Shown here in pieces: positions 8,733 through 19,400 of a DNA stretch of 64,000 bases. The notes beneath the pieces are model-generated. The model had not been told where the DNA came from. It saw only the letters and a program-made list of their open reading frames with translations, and did no database searches. Within the stretch, counting starts at the first letter, position 1. Each line of letters opens with the position of its first letter. Origin of the DNA: CAIYTF01 sp963664845 (lineage in GTDB: Bacteria > Bacteroidota > Ignavibacteria > Ignavibacteriales > Ignavibacteriaceae); NCBI GenBank assembly GCA_963664845.1, contig OY761615.1, positions 5,704,001 to 5,768,000 on the forward strand, read 5' to 3'. The position numbers were made by a program, and so were the translations under genes.

Positions 8733-11345
8733 ATGCAAACACCATTAATGGCGCAATACAGCCAAGTAAAAGCCTCTTATCCGGACACTGTCCTTTTATT
8801 CCGCATGGGAGATTTCTTTGAAACATTTGAAGAGGATGCAAAAATTGCATCCAAAGTCCTAGGAATCACGTTAACCCGGCGTGGGAACGGAGCCATGGGA
8901 GAAATTCCTCTGGCAGGATTCCCCCACCACGCGTTGGATACCTACCTGCCGAAGCTGGTAAGGGCAGGATACCGCGTCGCAATTTGCGAGCAGGTTGAGA
9001 ACCCCAAACTGGCTAAAGGCATTGTAAAACGGGAGGTTATTGAGGTTGTAACTCCCGGAGTTGCATTTTCGGATAAACTGCTCGATCATAAGAGGAATAA
9101 TTATCTCGCATCGCTTTTCCCCGTCGGCGATATGTGTGGTATAGCGTTTTGCGATATATCAACCGGGGAATTCTTCGTTTTTGAAACTCTGATAGAGCAA
9201 GCGTTACAGCATATCGAACAAATAACTCCAGCCGAAATAATTATTTCGAAAAAAAACCGTGAAAGCCTGGAATCCAAACTTCAGCGTCATCTGGCAAATG
9301 CCCGGCTCACAAAAATTGATGACTGGATATTTGCAAACGACTATGCCAATGATCTGTTGACCAGACAGTTTGAGAGCATCACCCTGAAAGGATTCGGCAT
9401 AGAAAAACTTTCGTTGGGCATTGTCGCTGCGGGTGCTATCCTTCACTACCTTCAGGAAACTCAAAAATCAAATCTGTCACATTTGCGCAAGATATCCCTG
9501 TTCAATCCTTCTGAAGCCATGATCCTGGACAATGCCACCAAGCGGAATCTAGAAATCATATTCTCCATGCAGGAAGGCTCACGGGAGGGAACTCTGCTCT
9601 CCATTATTGATAAAACAGAAACGCCTATGGGCGGCAGATTATTGAAGCGCTGGCTTTCAACACCTCTGATAAAACTGCCGCAAATTCTTGCTCGCCAGGA
9701 AGCAGTTAATGAACTTTTTGAAAAGAAAGATCTCCGGAACAAGCTAAATGCTCTCTTAAAAGAGATTGGAGACCTTGAACGACTGATCTCCAAAGTCTGT
9801 ACCGGCAGGTCAAACCCGCGGGATATTGTCTCTCTTAAAACTTCTTGCAGGAAATTTGCACCCATTAAAGAGTTGCTTAAGGAAGTTAGCACGAATCTCC
9901 TTATACAATTGGAAGAACAACTTGAGGATATGGTTGACCTTGCCAACCGAATCGATGAAGTGATGACGGAGTATCCTCCCCTGTCAATCACAGACGGTGG
10001 AATTATCCGTCCGGGATTTGCCCCGGAACTGGATGAGCTTCGCGATATTTCGTTGAACGGCAAAGACTGGATTGCCAACCTGCAAAAGAGTGAACGAGAA
10101 TCTACAGGAATTTCTTCACTGAAGATCAGTTATAATCGCGTTTTTGGATATTATATCGATATCAGCAATGCCAACAAAGAGAAAGTGCCGGACCGGTATA
10201 TTCGCAAACAAACTCTGGTAAATTCCGAACGCTTCATTACACCAGAACTTAAAGAATACGAAGAAAAAATTCTCCACGCAGAGGAGAAGATATATGATCT
10301 TGAATCCGAGTTGTTCAACGAACTCCGGCTAGAAATTGCCATGCAGGCCGACAAAATTCAGAAAAATGCACGTTTAATAGCCTCCTTGGATGTGCTTGCT
10401 TCGCTCAGTGAAGCTGCATCGCAATACAATTATACACGGCCGGTACTCACTGAAGGCAATATCATTTCAATTCATGAAGGCCGCCATCCGGTTGTTGAAA
10501 GGATACTCCCACCGGGAGTTAAGTTTACTGCTAACGACTGCCTGTTGGACTCGGATACAGATCAGATCATAATTCTAACCGGGCCTAACATGGCAGGAAA
10601 GTCCGTTTATCTGAGGCAACTGGGTTTATTGGTGTTACTTGCCCAGATCGGGTCGTTCATCCCTGTTAAGAGTGCTACGATCGGCGTTGTAGATAGAATT
10701 TTTACAAGGGTGGGAGCCAGCGATAATATTTCAGCCGGAGAAAGCACGTTTCTTGTGGAAATGCAGGAAGCGGCAAATATTATAAACAACGCAACACACC
10801 GCAGCCTTATTCTCCTTGATGAAATAGGACGCGGTACCAGCACCTTCGATGGTATATCAATTGCCTGGTCAATAACCGAATTTTTGCATGAAAATCCCGA
10901 TATAGCGGCAAAAACCGTGTTCGCCACACATTATCATGAGCTCAATGAGATGGCCGAAATTTTTGCACGGATCAGAAATTATAAAGTTGAAGTTCGCGAG
11001 TACAACGACAAGGTAATATTTCTCCACAAAGTATCCTCCGGTAAGGCGGATCACAGCTATGGTATCCAGGTGGCAAAAATGGCAGGTCTGCCAAACGCAG
11101 TTACTGAACGGGCAAAGGAGATACTTATAAACCTTGAAGGGAAAGAACTTACGCCCTATGAGGTAAAAAAGCAAAGATTGGCTAAAATGTATTCAGATTC
11201 CGGATTACAACTAAATATGTTTGAAGTAAAGGATGATAAAGTCAGGAAAGCTATTGATGGGTTGGAAATTGATAAGTTGACACCGTTGGAAGCACTGAAC
11301 AAATTGCATGAAATAAAAAAAGACATGGACGACTCCCGGGACTAA
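8733..11345 (+). CDS. mutS: DNA mismatch repair protein MutS
   Basis: 870 residues, the normal length. The N-terminal mismatch-contact region carries MGDFFETFEEDA, the MutS variant of the Phe-x-Glu motif that stacks on mispaired bases. Connector, lever and clamp regions follow. The ATPase domain has the Walker A GPNMAGKS at about 616, the signature loop STFLVEMQE, Walker B LILLDEIGRGTSTFDG and the ATHYHEL switch. The C terminus has the usual LTPLEALNKLHEI dimerisation segment. It acts in post-replicative mismatch repair; no mutL is in the window. The start codon has no clear Shine-Dalgarno, and the gene begins 22 bp after the cyclase stop. Confidence 0.98.
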   Translation: MQTPLMAQYSQVKASYPDTVLLFRMGDFFETFEEDAKIASKVLGITLTRRGNGAMGEIPLAGFPHHALDTYLPKLVRAGYRVAICEQVENPKLAKGIVKREVIEVVTPGVAFSDKLLDHKRNNYLASLFPVGDMCGIAFCDISTGEFFVFETLIEQALQHIEQITPAEIIISKKNRESLESKLQRHLANARLTKIDDWIFANDYANDLLTRQFESITLKGFGIEKLSLGIVAAGAILHYLQETQKSNLSHLRKISLFNPSEAMILDNATKRNLEIIFSMQEGSREGTLLSIIDKTETPMGGRLLKRWLSTPLIKLPQILARQEAVNELFEKKDLRNKLNALLKEIGDLERLISKVCTGRSNPRDIVSLKTSCRKFAPIKELLKEVSTNLLIQLEEQLEDMVDLANRIDEVMTEYPPLSITDGGIIRPGFAPELDELRDISLNGKDWIANLQKSERESTGISSLKISYNRVFGYYIDISNANKEKVPDRYIRKQTLVNSERFITPELKEYEEKILHAEEKIYDLESELFNELRLEIAMQADKIQKNARLIASLDVLASLSEAASQYNYTRPVLTEGNIISIHEGRHPVVERILPPGVKFTANDCLLDSDTDQIIILTGPNMAGKSVYLRQLGLLVLLAQIGSFIPVKSATIGVVDRIFTRVGASDNISAGESTFLVEMQEAANIINNATHRSLILLDEIGRGTSTFDGISIAWSITEFLHENPDIAAKTVFATHYHELNEMAEIFARIRNYKVEVREYNDKVIFLHKVSSGKADHSYGIQVAKMAGLPNAVTERAKEILINLEGKELTPYEVKKQRLAKMYSDSGLQLNMFEVKDDKVRKAIDGLEIDKLTPLEALNKLHEIKKDMDDSRD

Positions 11346-11485
11346 ACCGCCCTCAAAAAACAAGGTCATGGCAGTAAATCTCTCTTTATGAATAGGAAGT
11401 ATTATTGAACTTCCTGTTTCGCGGTACGAAATTCGCATGGGTGGATTTAGTTGTTTTGCCTGAAATTTTATATATAACTTAAAAA

Positions 11486-13486
11486 ATGAAAACTATTGTA
11501 ATTCTTGTTCTTCTCTTCGTTAATGCAACATTGCTCACCTTCTATACTGCAGTGCCCGATTCAGTAGTGAACAAGAGTGCATTTGTATCGGGGATAGACA
11601 GCACGGGAACGGATTCAACACAATCTTCCCAACGCAGAGCGAATATTCCTCATAAAAACTCTGCATATGTTGTTGATGTCTCATTTCAGCCGGCTCAGTC
11701 CAAAGTAGTTGTATCAGAAAACCTGAAATGGTTTAATAATAGTCCTGATACAATAAATGATATTTTTCTGCATATGTACCTGAATGCATTTAAAAGCAAC
11801 AATACGGTATTTGGACAATCAATACCTGTACCCGAAGCATCTGTCACACACCTTGAAATTCAAACGCTGCTCGTTAACAATCAGCCGGCTTCAATGGATT
11901 ATATAAATACCGAGATTGCAAATCCTTCGGACAGCACCGTTGGCAGAATAAAACTGCTCCGGAAACTCGGAAGTCGCGATTCTGTTTCAATTAGCATTTC
12001 CTATTCCTTTAGAATTCCTGAGGTTATAAACGGAATTGGGTCCAATCCTTCACACTCATTTTATACCCTTGCTGATTATCTTATTAAACCTGGGATTTAC
12101 GAAAGAAGCGGACACTGGAACTGCAGTCCCTATTTCCCTTACACGGGCAAATACTCCGAATTTGCGGATTATACCGTTTCTGTCACTGCCCCGGATGCTT
12201 TTAGCATAACTGCCTCGGGCGAAAAATATTCAAGCCTAAAACCGTTAGCCGGAACAACCAAATACAGATTCGCGGCAAAAAATGCTGTTGACTTTGCATG
12301 GTGCGCTGCTATCAATTATCATAGTGAGGTTATCCAATTAGGGGAGGACGGTTCAGGATGTCAGGTAAATTTTTTCCTGCCTGATGCTTACAAAAAATAT
12401 CTTCCAAGATATACTGCATCATTGCAAAGAACGTATAACTGGCTACACACAGTAATTGGGAACTTTCCTTTCCCTGCTATGAACATCGCCATCGCACCGG
12501 AGAATGATCCTGAATTAACTACAGTCACCTATCCCCAGTTAAGTATTATCAGACACAATTTACTTACTCCCGTCGGTGAACTTCTGCCGGAACGTTTATG
12601 CGCAGAAGTACTTGCGGAACAATATTTCAAAGCGTGCATTTCCACTGATCAGGTTAATGAAGCATGGATTTCTGATGGTATTGCAGGCTTTTTAACCGGT
12701 GATATTCTTCAGAATTCATTCGGTGATCCAAATTCGTTTGCCTATTTCTTTGATGTTTATCCAGTCAAAGGGTTAACGTTATTGAAATTTGCAGATATTC
12801 CATTGGTTTACACTCTATCCACACTTAAAATTCCACCGGTAGCGCCATATCTTAAGAGCTATTATGCTTTTTCTTCCATTACCGCGCTTGCTGAGAATTC
12901 GTCTGAATACCACTCTGCTCAGCTGTTTGAATCAGGAGTCGCAGGACGGGGAACTGTTTTCTTTCACGCTGTTCAGAATTTGCTGGGAAGCAACAGGATG
13001 CAACATTTTCTAAGCAGTTTTTATGAAAAGTATAAGGGTAAACAGGCTCACGGAATGGAGTTATTGCAGCATCTAAAACCTTTTTGTTCGGCAAATGAGT
13101 ATAAGTATATCGATCAATTTTACAGGGAAGGCGGGCATTCCGATTATGCAATTCTTGATGCGACTCAGCTGAATGCAGTAACCTACGCTGTACGAATAGC
13201 AAATTTTGGGAACATTAATTTTCCTGTAATGCTGAGCATACAATCCTCTTCTGACACACTTAGCATACGAATTGACCCCGATAAAAAGCTTCAAACCCTT
13301 TACGTAACATCTGCAAATCCGGTACTGGCTTTTGAGCTGGATCGTGGTCACGATAACTTGTTTGACATCAACTTTGCGAACAATTCATTTACCATGTCGA
13401 AATCATATAGTTCATCTCTTTATTTTTCCGTTCGATGGTTTTACTGGATGCAGAGCCTGATACTGGTTTTCGGAGGTTTGTCGTGA
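11486..13486 (+). CDS. M1-peptidase-like protein lacking all zinc ligands (pseudopeptidase)
   Basis: 666 residues. The N terminus is hydrophobic (signal or anchor), followed by a beta-sandwich typical of M1 aminopeptidases (ENLKWFNNSPDTINDIFLHM). In the catalytic region the M1 pattern HExxH-X18-E can be aligned exactly by spacing, but it reads E374-V-L-A-E378, then 18 residues, then D397 within EAWISDGIAGFL. Both histidines and the ligand glutamate are replaced, so zinc peptidase activity is unlikely. The C terminus ends in a hydrophobic segment (WFYWMQSLILVFGGLS) that may be a membrane anchor. The following membrane-protein gene starts inside its stop codon (GTGA), implying translational coupling. 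A scaffold or binding role is inferred. Confidence 0.72.
   Translation: MKTIVILVLLFVNATLLTFYTAVPDSVVNKSAFVSGIDSTGTDSTQSSQRRANIPHKNSAYVVDVSFQPAQSKVVVSENLKWFNNSPDTINDIFLHMYLNAFKSNNTVFGQSIPVPEASVTHLEIQTLLVNNQPASMDYINTEIANPSDSTVGRIKLLRKLGSRDSVSISISYSFRIPEVINGIGSNPSHSFYTLADYLIKPGIYERSGHWNCSPYFPYTGKYSEFADYTVSVTAPDAFSITASGEKYSSLKPLAGTTKYRFAAKNAVDFAWCAAINYHSEVIQLGEDGSGCQVNFFLPDAYKKYLPRYTASLQRTYNWLHTVIGNFPFPAMNIAIAPENDPELTTVTYPQLSIIRHNLLTPVGELLPERLCAEVLAEQYFKACISTDQVNEAWISDGIAGFLTGDILQNSFGDPNSFAYFFDVYPVKGLTLLKFADIPLVYTLSTLKIPPVAPYLKSYYAFSSITALAENSSEYHSAQLFESGVAGRGTVFFHAVQNLLGSNRMQHFLSSFYEKYKGKQAHGMELLQHLKPFCSANEYKYIDQFYREGGHSDYAILDATQLNAVTYAVRIANFGNINFPVMLSIQSSSDTLSIRIDPDKKLQTLYVTSANPVLAFELDRGHDNLFDINFANNSFTMSKSYSSSLYFSVRWFYWMQSLILVFGGLS
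13472..13476 (+). promoter_or_regulatory. Ribosome binding site for the GTG start at 13483
   Basis: GGAGG inside the end of the pseudopeptidase gene, 6 nt before GTG 13483. It favours that start over the in-frame ATG at 13492 and over longer versions. Confidence 0.6.
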
Positions 13487-14394
13487 GCAAAATGCTAAAA
13501 TTGGTTTTTTCAAAAGCGTCCCGGCTGACTTTGCAGAACACAAAGTATTTGTTGCTGCTGTGGTTCACCAATTTTGCGCTCGCTTTTGCATTGACAATAC
13601 CCATTTATTCCCTGTTACGCTCAGATCTAGCCCATTCTCTGTTAAACTCCCATTTTACCGGGGAATTTGACTATTTGTGGTTCCTGCAATTTTACTCCTT
13701 GAATCTCCGAACCATTGAGGCATTGCCCGGACTACTGATTAGCGTAACGGTTATTTACAACCTGATCCAGCTGTTTTACAGTGGCGGATTCATCTCGGTG
13801 CTGTTAAATCCCGGGAAGAATCATTGGGTGGACTTTTTTTATGGTGGTGTTAAGTATTTTTACCGTTTTTTGAAAATATTCCTTTTGGCTCTTGTACTTT
13901 ATGCCGGTGCCCTTGGGCTTAATGTGGCGCTTCACTCAGGTGTGTTTTACTTATCCAACCGATATGGTTCCCCGCTGCTTCTGCTGGGAATAAACATTCT
14001 GAGAAATGTACTGTTCCTCTTTTTTATCTGTTCGGTAAACCTGATTATTGACTATGCAAAAATTGCAACATGCGCCACCGATGAAACAAAAATCAGGGTG
14101 TCTTTTCGAAACGCATTGCGCTTCATCGGACAGAACTTTCGCATTTCCCTCATTGTTTATTTGCTGTGTGGGACCCTTGTTGTGGCGGCCGCATTGACGT
14201 ACAATGCCATTGACAGCTTTCTCCCAAAATCAACAATCACCCTCATACTCCTAACCTTTTTTTTTCAGCAACTCTTGGTTATATTTCGCCTTATAATCAA
14301 GATTTTATTCTTTTCAACTGAAGTTGTACTATATTCTGAATTGAGCGCTGATATCATAAGTGCAGAAGCAGAAGAATTAGTTTCCGGAGCATAA
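13483..14394 (+). CDS. Integral membrane protein of unknown function, coupled to the M1-like gene
   Basis: 303 residues from GTG 13483, which overlaps the preceding TGA. There are about six hydrophobic stretches (YLLLLWFTNFALAFALTIP, LLISVTVIYNLIQLFY, FLKIFLLALVLYAGALG, LLGINILRNVLFLFFIC, FRISLIVYLLCGTLVVAAA, LILLTFFFQQLLVIFRLI), with a soluble segment between the first two. The layout recalls broad multi-helix families such as DUF4013/YciC-like proteins, but I cannot assign one. The stop-start overlap with the zinc-less M1-like protein and the 4-bp gap to def place it in one operon. A complex of the two membrane-associated proteins is an inference. Confidence 0.75.
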   Translation: MSKMLKLVFSKASRLTLQNTKYLLLLWFTNFALAFALTIPIYSLLRSDLAHSLLNSHFTGEFDYLWFLQFYSLNLRTIEALPGLLISVTVIYNLIQLFYSGGFISVLLNPGKNHWVDFFYGGVKYFYRFLKIFLLALVLYAGALGLNVALHSGVFYLSNRYGSPLLLLGINILRNVLFLFFICSVNLIIDYAKIATCATDETKIRVSFRNALRFIGQNFRISLIVYLLCGTLVVAAALTYNAIDSFLPKSTITLILLTFFFQQLLVIFRLIIKILFFSTEVVLYSELSADIISAEAEELVSGA

Positions 14395-14398
14395 TTTT

Positions 14399-14953
14399 AT
14401 GGCAATTCTCCCGATAAATCTCTACGGAGATGATATTTTAAACAAAAAAACAGTTAAAATAACCAAAGTTGACAGCAAACTGCTGACTTTCATTTCTGAT
14501 ATGTTCGACACGATGGACAATGCGGACGGTATCGGGTTGGCTGCCAATCAGGTCGGCAGCAATCAATCCGTTTTTGTTATCGATCTCTCTGATGTGGAAG
14601 AGTTCGCTCATCTCAAAAAAATGATTTTTATCAACCCAAGACTTGAATTCCGGACAGAGGAAACAGTGGCAATGGAAGAAGGATGTTTGAGCCTTCCCGA
14701 TATTCGTGCCGAAGTGACACGCCCCAAAGCACTCACGATTTTTTATCAGGACCTCGAGCTTAAGGATCGTTCACTTGAAGCAGATAATTGGCTTGCCCGG
14801 GTTATTCAACACGAGTTCGATCATCTGCAAGGTATATTTTTTACCGATAAGGTATCCGATGACAAGAAGCAGGAGCTTATAAAAGAATTGCAGAAAATCA
14901 AAGAACGAAAAATCGACTGCGACTACCCTGTAACACCAAAGAAGAAGAAATAA
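14399..14953 (+). CDS. def: Peptide deformylase
   Basis: 184 residues. All three deformylase motifs are intact: GIGLAANQVG (motif 1), EGCLSLP (motif 2, with the metal-binding Cys) and QHEFDHLQG (motif 3, with the HExxH-type HEFDH metal site). It removes the formyl group from the N-terminal methionine of nascent proteins, using Fe2+ or a similar metal. A GGAG Shine-Dalgarno overlaps the end of the upstream gene, and fmt follows after 1 bp, the classic def-fmt pair. Confidence 0.97.
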   Translation: MAILPINLYGDDILNKKTVKITKVDSKLLTFISDMFDTMDNADGIGLAANQVGSNQSVFVIDLSDVEEFAHLKKMIFINPRLEFRTEETVAMEEGCLSLPDIRAEVTRPKALTIFYQDLELKDRSLEADNWLARVIQHEFDHLQGIFFTDKVSDDKKQELIKELQKIKERKIDCDYPVTPKKKK

Positions 14954-14954
14954 A

Positions 14955-15857
14955 ATGCAAATTATATTTTGGGGGACGCCGGATTTTGCTGTTCCCAGTC
15001 TTGCGAAAATATACGATTCTGGACATGAGATTGCTGCCGTCGTAACAGTTCCGGATAAAGAGCAAGGAAGAGGTCTGAAAGTTTCCTGTTCTCCTGTTAA
15101 ACAGTATGCTCTTGAAAGGGATATTCCGGTTCTGCAACCTGAGGACTTTAAGTCCGAACGATTTATCGCTGAATTGCGCAGTTATGCACCCGATATATTT
15201 GTTGTTGTGGCGTTTAAAATTCTTCCACGAGAAATATTTAATTTGCCCCCCAAAGGATCTTTCAATCTGCATGGTTCGCTCTTACCAAAATACCGGGGTG
15301 CAGCCCCCATTCAATGGGCACTGATCAAAGGCGAGAAAGAAACCGGAGTTACCACCTTCAAAATTGAAGAAAGGGTTGATACGGGAAATGTCTACCTGCA
15401 AAAGACACTTCCCATTGAGCCTGAAGACAATTTTGGCACTCTACACGATAAAATGAGCCTTCTTGGAAGCCTGGCAGTTGAAGAGACACTCGATATTATT
15501 GAGTCTGATGGCCTCGAGCTCCAGCATCAGGATCACAGCCTTGCATGTCCCGCACCCAAGATTACTAAAGAGATCTGCCAAATAAATTGGAATAACCGGG
15601 CTGAAGACATCCACAATTTAATAAGAGGCCTTTCTCCCTTTCCGGGTGCGTTCTTTCTTCATAACAATAACGTCATTAAAGTATATTCCTCATCTGTCGA
15701 TTTTAGTATAGATCTTGCCACGGGTTCATTTCATCAAACCAAAACCGATCTATTTGTGGGAACTGCCCTGGGCACGCTGCGAATCCGTGAATTGCAACGC
15801 GAAGGCAAACGCAAAATGAGCACTGAAGAATTTTTACGGGGTTATTCATTCAGCTAA
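14955..15857 (+). CDS. fmt: Methionyl-tRNA formyltransferase
   Basis: 300 residues. The Rossmann-type N-terminal half has FWGTPDFAVPSL and the formyl-tetrahydrofolate site HGSLLPKYRGAAPIQWAL (the conserved SLLP loop). ETGVTTFKIEERVDTGNV follows, then a smaller C-terminal tRNA-contacting domain (about 205-300). It formylates initiator Met-tRNA; its product is later deformylated by the def product encoded just upstream. The TAA of def and the ATG of fmt are 1 bp apart. Confidence 0.97.
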   Translation: MQIIFWGTPDFAVPSLAKIYDSGHEIAAVVTVPDKEQGRGLKVSCSPVKQYALERDIPVLQPEDFKSERFIAELRSYAPDIFVVVAFKILPREIFNLPPKGSFNLHGSLLPKYRGAAPIQWALIKGEKETGVTTFKIEERVDTGNVYLQKTLPIEPEDNFGTLHDKMSLLGSLAVEETLDIIESDGLELQHQDHSLACPAPKITKEICQINWNNRAEDIHNLIRGLSPFPGAFFLHNNNVIKVYSSSVDFSIDLATGSFHQTKTDLFVGTALGTLRIRELQREGKRKMSTEEFLRGYSFS

Positions 15858-16467
15858 AGACAGTCCGTATTTCCCATTTCCCTTGTTGTGATCCGATTCA
15901 CAAAACGTGTTTCAAGACACAATAAAATGCTTGATTTATATATTATTTAAACCTTAATTGTAGTAGCATTTTTGTGTCTGCTCCTGATCCGGACGTTTCA
16001 CTTGCATGTTTGAAATGCCCGGTATTTTTACGCAATCGGCATTCTGTAACAATCGAAAGTGTTTGAATTAATTTGATAATAATTATTACTTTATTTCTCC
16101 TTACTTTTATATTGTTTTTAGAGCAACTCGCGTTTAATTTGGGCAGCCCTATAGAAACTTTTGTCCCGCCCCATTGTTTTATACCTGTTGATCCCACTCC
16201 AGTTGTTATTTTCACCAACAGAGACCGTTACACCCCTGTAGATGGCCGACTATTCCTGCTGCACCGTGATCTCCGGATCCCGGCCGGCGAGACGATGATA
16301 TGGTCGTGCAGGCAAAGTATTCAGACAAAAAAGTATTAACCACCGTTAGAAGAAAAGATCTGTTTTTGTAATGAATCGCTACATATTATCATTTTAATGA
16401 GATGATATATAGCGCGTTGTTCTGTTAGAAATTATATTCCGATAAAATAACATATAGGTGGCTCACT
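15858..16467 (+). other. Intergenic stretch without a convincing gene (610 nt)
   Basis: A TTG-started frame at 16073-16339 (88 codons, hydrophobic first 20) and an opposing frame at 15943-16218 both lack a ribosome binding site and recognisable motifs. The last about 90 nt are AT-rich and hold the AGGTGG ribosome site of the next gene. No hairpin with a T-tract is seen. Confidence 0.5.
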
Positions 16468-19400
16468 ATGAATAGGTCATTTGTTTTTATTGCGCTAATG
16501 CTTTTATGCCCCTTGCTGATTGCACAATCGTCAGTACCATTGCGGGGCGTAGGTCTGAATAAGAATCTCAATGAAGCGCTATTCCCCTTCTATGACGATC
16601 TGGAAACTGACACGGCGTGGACCCGTGATATCAACTACTGTCATGATTATACCGGTATAGTACACTCCGGGGAAAAGTCCTGGGAAATTGGGGAGACCGG
16701 AGGGAACCTGACTTATCTCATGCTTAACCACAAAATTGATTTGAGCAAATCTCAAAATCCTTATATCAGTTTTTGGGAGACTGTACAAGGATACTTTGGA
16801 ACGTATGGCTATTTAAATATTAGCATTGACGTATCAACAGATGGTGGATACAACTTCCAGAATATCGGTTCGCAAGGATATGGAGTTGGCGATTGGAAAA
16901 GAGTGGAATATTCATTGGCCGCCTATCGTCCTCAAAGCGTGCTTATACGTATCGGCGTTTCGAATAATTATGCTACAGCCTGGGGTGATGGTCCTCACCC
17001 AGTTTATTTAGACGATTTCATGATCGATGATGCACCGGTCCCAACATCGCTGGTACTGAACAATGCCACAAACAATGGATTCCATCTTGCCTGGGGACAA
17101 TCAAAAGCCGCTGATTTTTCCCACTACAGGATGATCATTTCAACCGATCCAAACAAGGTCACAAACTATTATACAACAACAGCCGTTTACGGCAGAACTG
17201 AAACCCGTGTAGTGGATTTTTTTGATAAAACAAGAATAGACACCACATTGACTGATCTCTGCTTTACCAACACCCATTATTACGCAAGGCTTTTCGAAGA
17301 AGACACTCAGGGATATACGAACGAAGGAACCGAAACTCAAGACATCAATACGGCATTCACAGTAACTGTACAAAAAGCACCATTCACTCAGGATTTTGAG
17401 GGAACTTTCAAATGGGCTGCGGATATTCCATGGACACTTACTTCAGCTGATGCCGCCGATACCGGACACAGCGCTACACATGCTTTCGAAGACAGCCCTG
17501 ACGGAGTATATGCCGCGGCGGGTGACCGCTGTCTTACCTTTGAAGTCGACTTAAGCAATACGGTTCGCCCATATCTTAGTTTCAAAAACCGCTATAGTTT
17601 TAATCAGTCCCAGGGAGATTATGGCAGCATAGAGTATTCGACGAATAATGCCAATTGGAGCCAGTTGGCTTCCGTATCCGGGACAGAATATCTGTGGCAA
17701 CAGGAGTGCTACGATCTATCATTTCTCAAGCCGTATGGAAATGTATTTTTACGATTTCGATCGTATAGCGCCAGTAATATTAATTCACGTGACGGTTGGC
17801 ATATCGATGACATTAGCGTCCTGAACAACAGTGTTACTGTTAGTTTTCCTTTTTCTGATGACATGGAAAACGAGAACCTGACGAAGCTCAACTGGATTCC
17901 TGGAAGATGGCAACTCTCCACTCAAGCACATTCAGGCACTAATGCCTGGTCGCTGAAAAACAATACAGGAAGTACAGCTTTAACCTTAGCTAGCGGGCTT
18001 AATCTTACAAATGCTATTAATCCTTTTGTACTGCTCTGGCTTCAGGGAATTGGACCACAAGGCGAAGGATGCTACGTCAATATACAGGCTTCAGCCGATG
18101 ACGGTGCAAACTGGTCGACTATCGGGAACATGGATTTCTCCGGTCCAACCACCTGGAAAAAACTGTTTTGTCCGTTAACGAATTTCCGTCAGCCCAACGT
18201 CATTATTAGAATTTTTTCTTCCAATGGTAATGCGAGCTACACTATCTATGCAGATGACATACTTGTGGATAATTTTCCTGCTCCAACTTCACTGGTGCTT
18301 TCAAACCCAACAAATAATGGTATGAGAGTATCCTGGGGAAAATCTTCGTCGGCATATTTTTACCGGTACCGGCTTGTCCTTTCAACTGATGAAAATCAGG
18401 TCACCTATTATAACAGCACGAATTCAGTTCAATACAGAAACGAAACCAGGGTAATTGACCTGTACAATCAGTCGACGTTGGACACCACGATATCTGACCT
18501 GACTTTTTTTGGTACAAAATACTTTGCAAAACTGTATGAAGAGGACACCCGCGGGTACATCAACCAGGGTACAGAAACAATTTCGTTCTATACGGCATCC
18601 ACTATGGCAGCCCAACCGGCCCCATTTACTCAAAACTTCGAAGGAAGTTTTCAATGGGCTGCTGATCTTCCCTGGGCAGTGACAGCAAATGATTCTGCAG
18701 AACCCAATCACAGTGCAATAAAAGCGATGGAAGACAGCCCAAATGGGACTTCTGCGGCATTTGCAGACCGAAATCTTTTACTGCATTCAAATCTTACGGC
18801 AACGCAAAGACCGGTTCTCCGGTTCAGTCACAAATACTCATTCAATTCAGCGCAGAATGATATCGGGAAAATCGAATGGTCGACAGATAATATAAATTGG
18901 AATTCATTGGCAGCTTTCAGAGGCACAGAGTATTCGTGGCAACAGGAAGAATATGATTTATCATTCCTGAAAAGTTCAGGAGATCTTTTTATTCGCTTTA
19001 ATTCGCTCACCAATGCTGACAAGAATTTGTTTGATGGCTGGCATCTCGATGACGTAGGAATATACAGCAACACAAGAACAATTTCTTTCCCTTTTATCGA
19101 TGACATGGAAAATGACAGTATTTGTTCACTTAATTGGATACCCGGAGAATTTAAGCCGGTGACCACCATGGCACATAGCGGTTCAAAAGCATGGACTTTG
19201 AAAAACTGGCATTACGGAGAATTACCCCTGACCATGGCCGGGCCGACAGATCTAAGCAAAACAACAAACCCCTTCATATCGTATTGGTTTAAAGCCATCC
19301 CTCACAACACCAATGGAACATATATTATCGTTCAATCTTCAACGGATGCCGGAGCCAATTGGACGGATATTGCGGCCAGAAGTTATATCACCAATTACCT

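Noticed and set aside
8718..8733. TAAATTTG just before mutS, resembling the Bacteroidetes -7 promoter motif
   Set aside because: It would place the transcript start at the start codon and no -33 element is seen; chance in AT-rich DNA is more likely.
9461..10078. 205-codon minus-strand frame inside mutS
   Set aside because: Serine/arginine-rich shadow of a well-supported gene.
16073..16339. 88-codon frame with hydrophobic N terminus between fmt and the 1632-aa gene
   Set aside because: TTG start, no ribosome binding site, no family pattern, and an overlapping opposing frame; kept only as part of the spacer.
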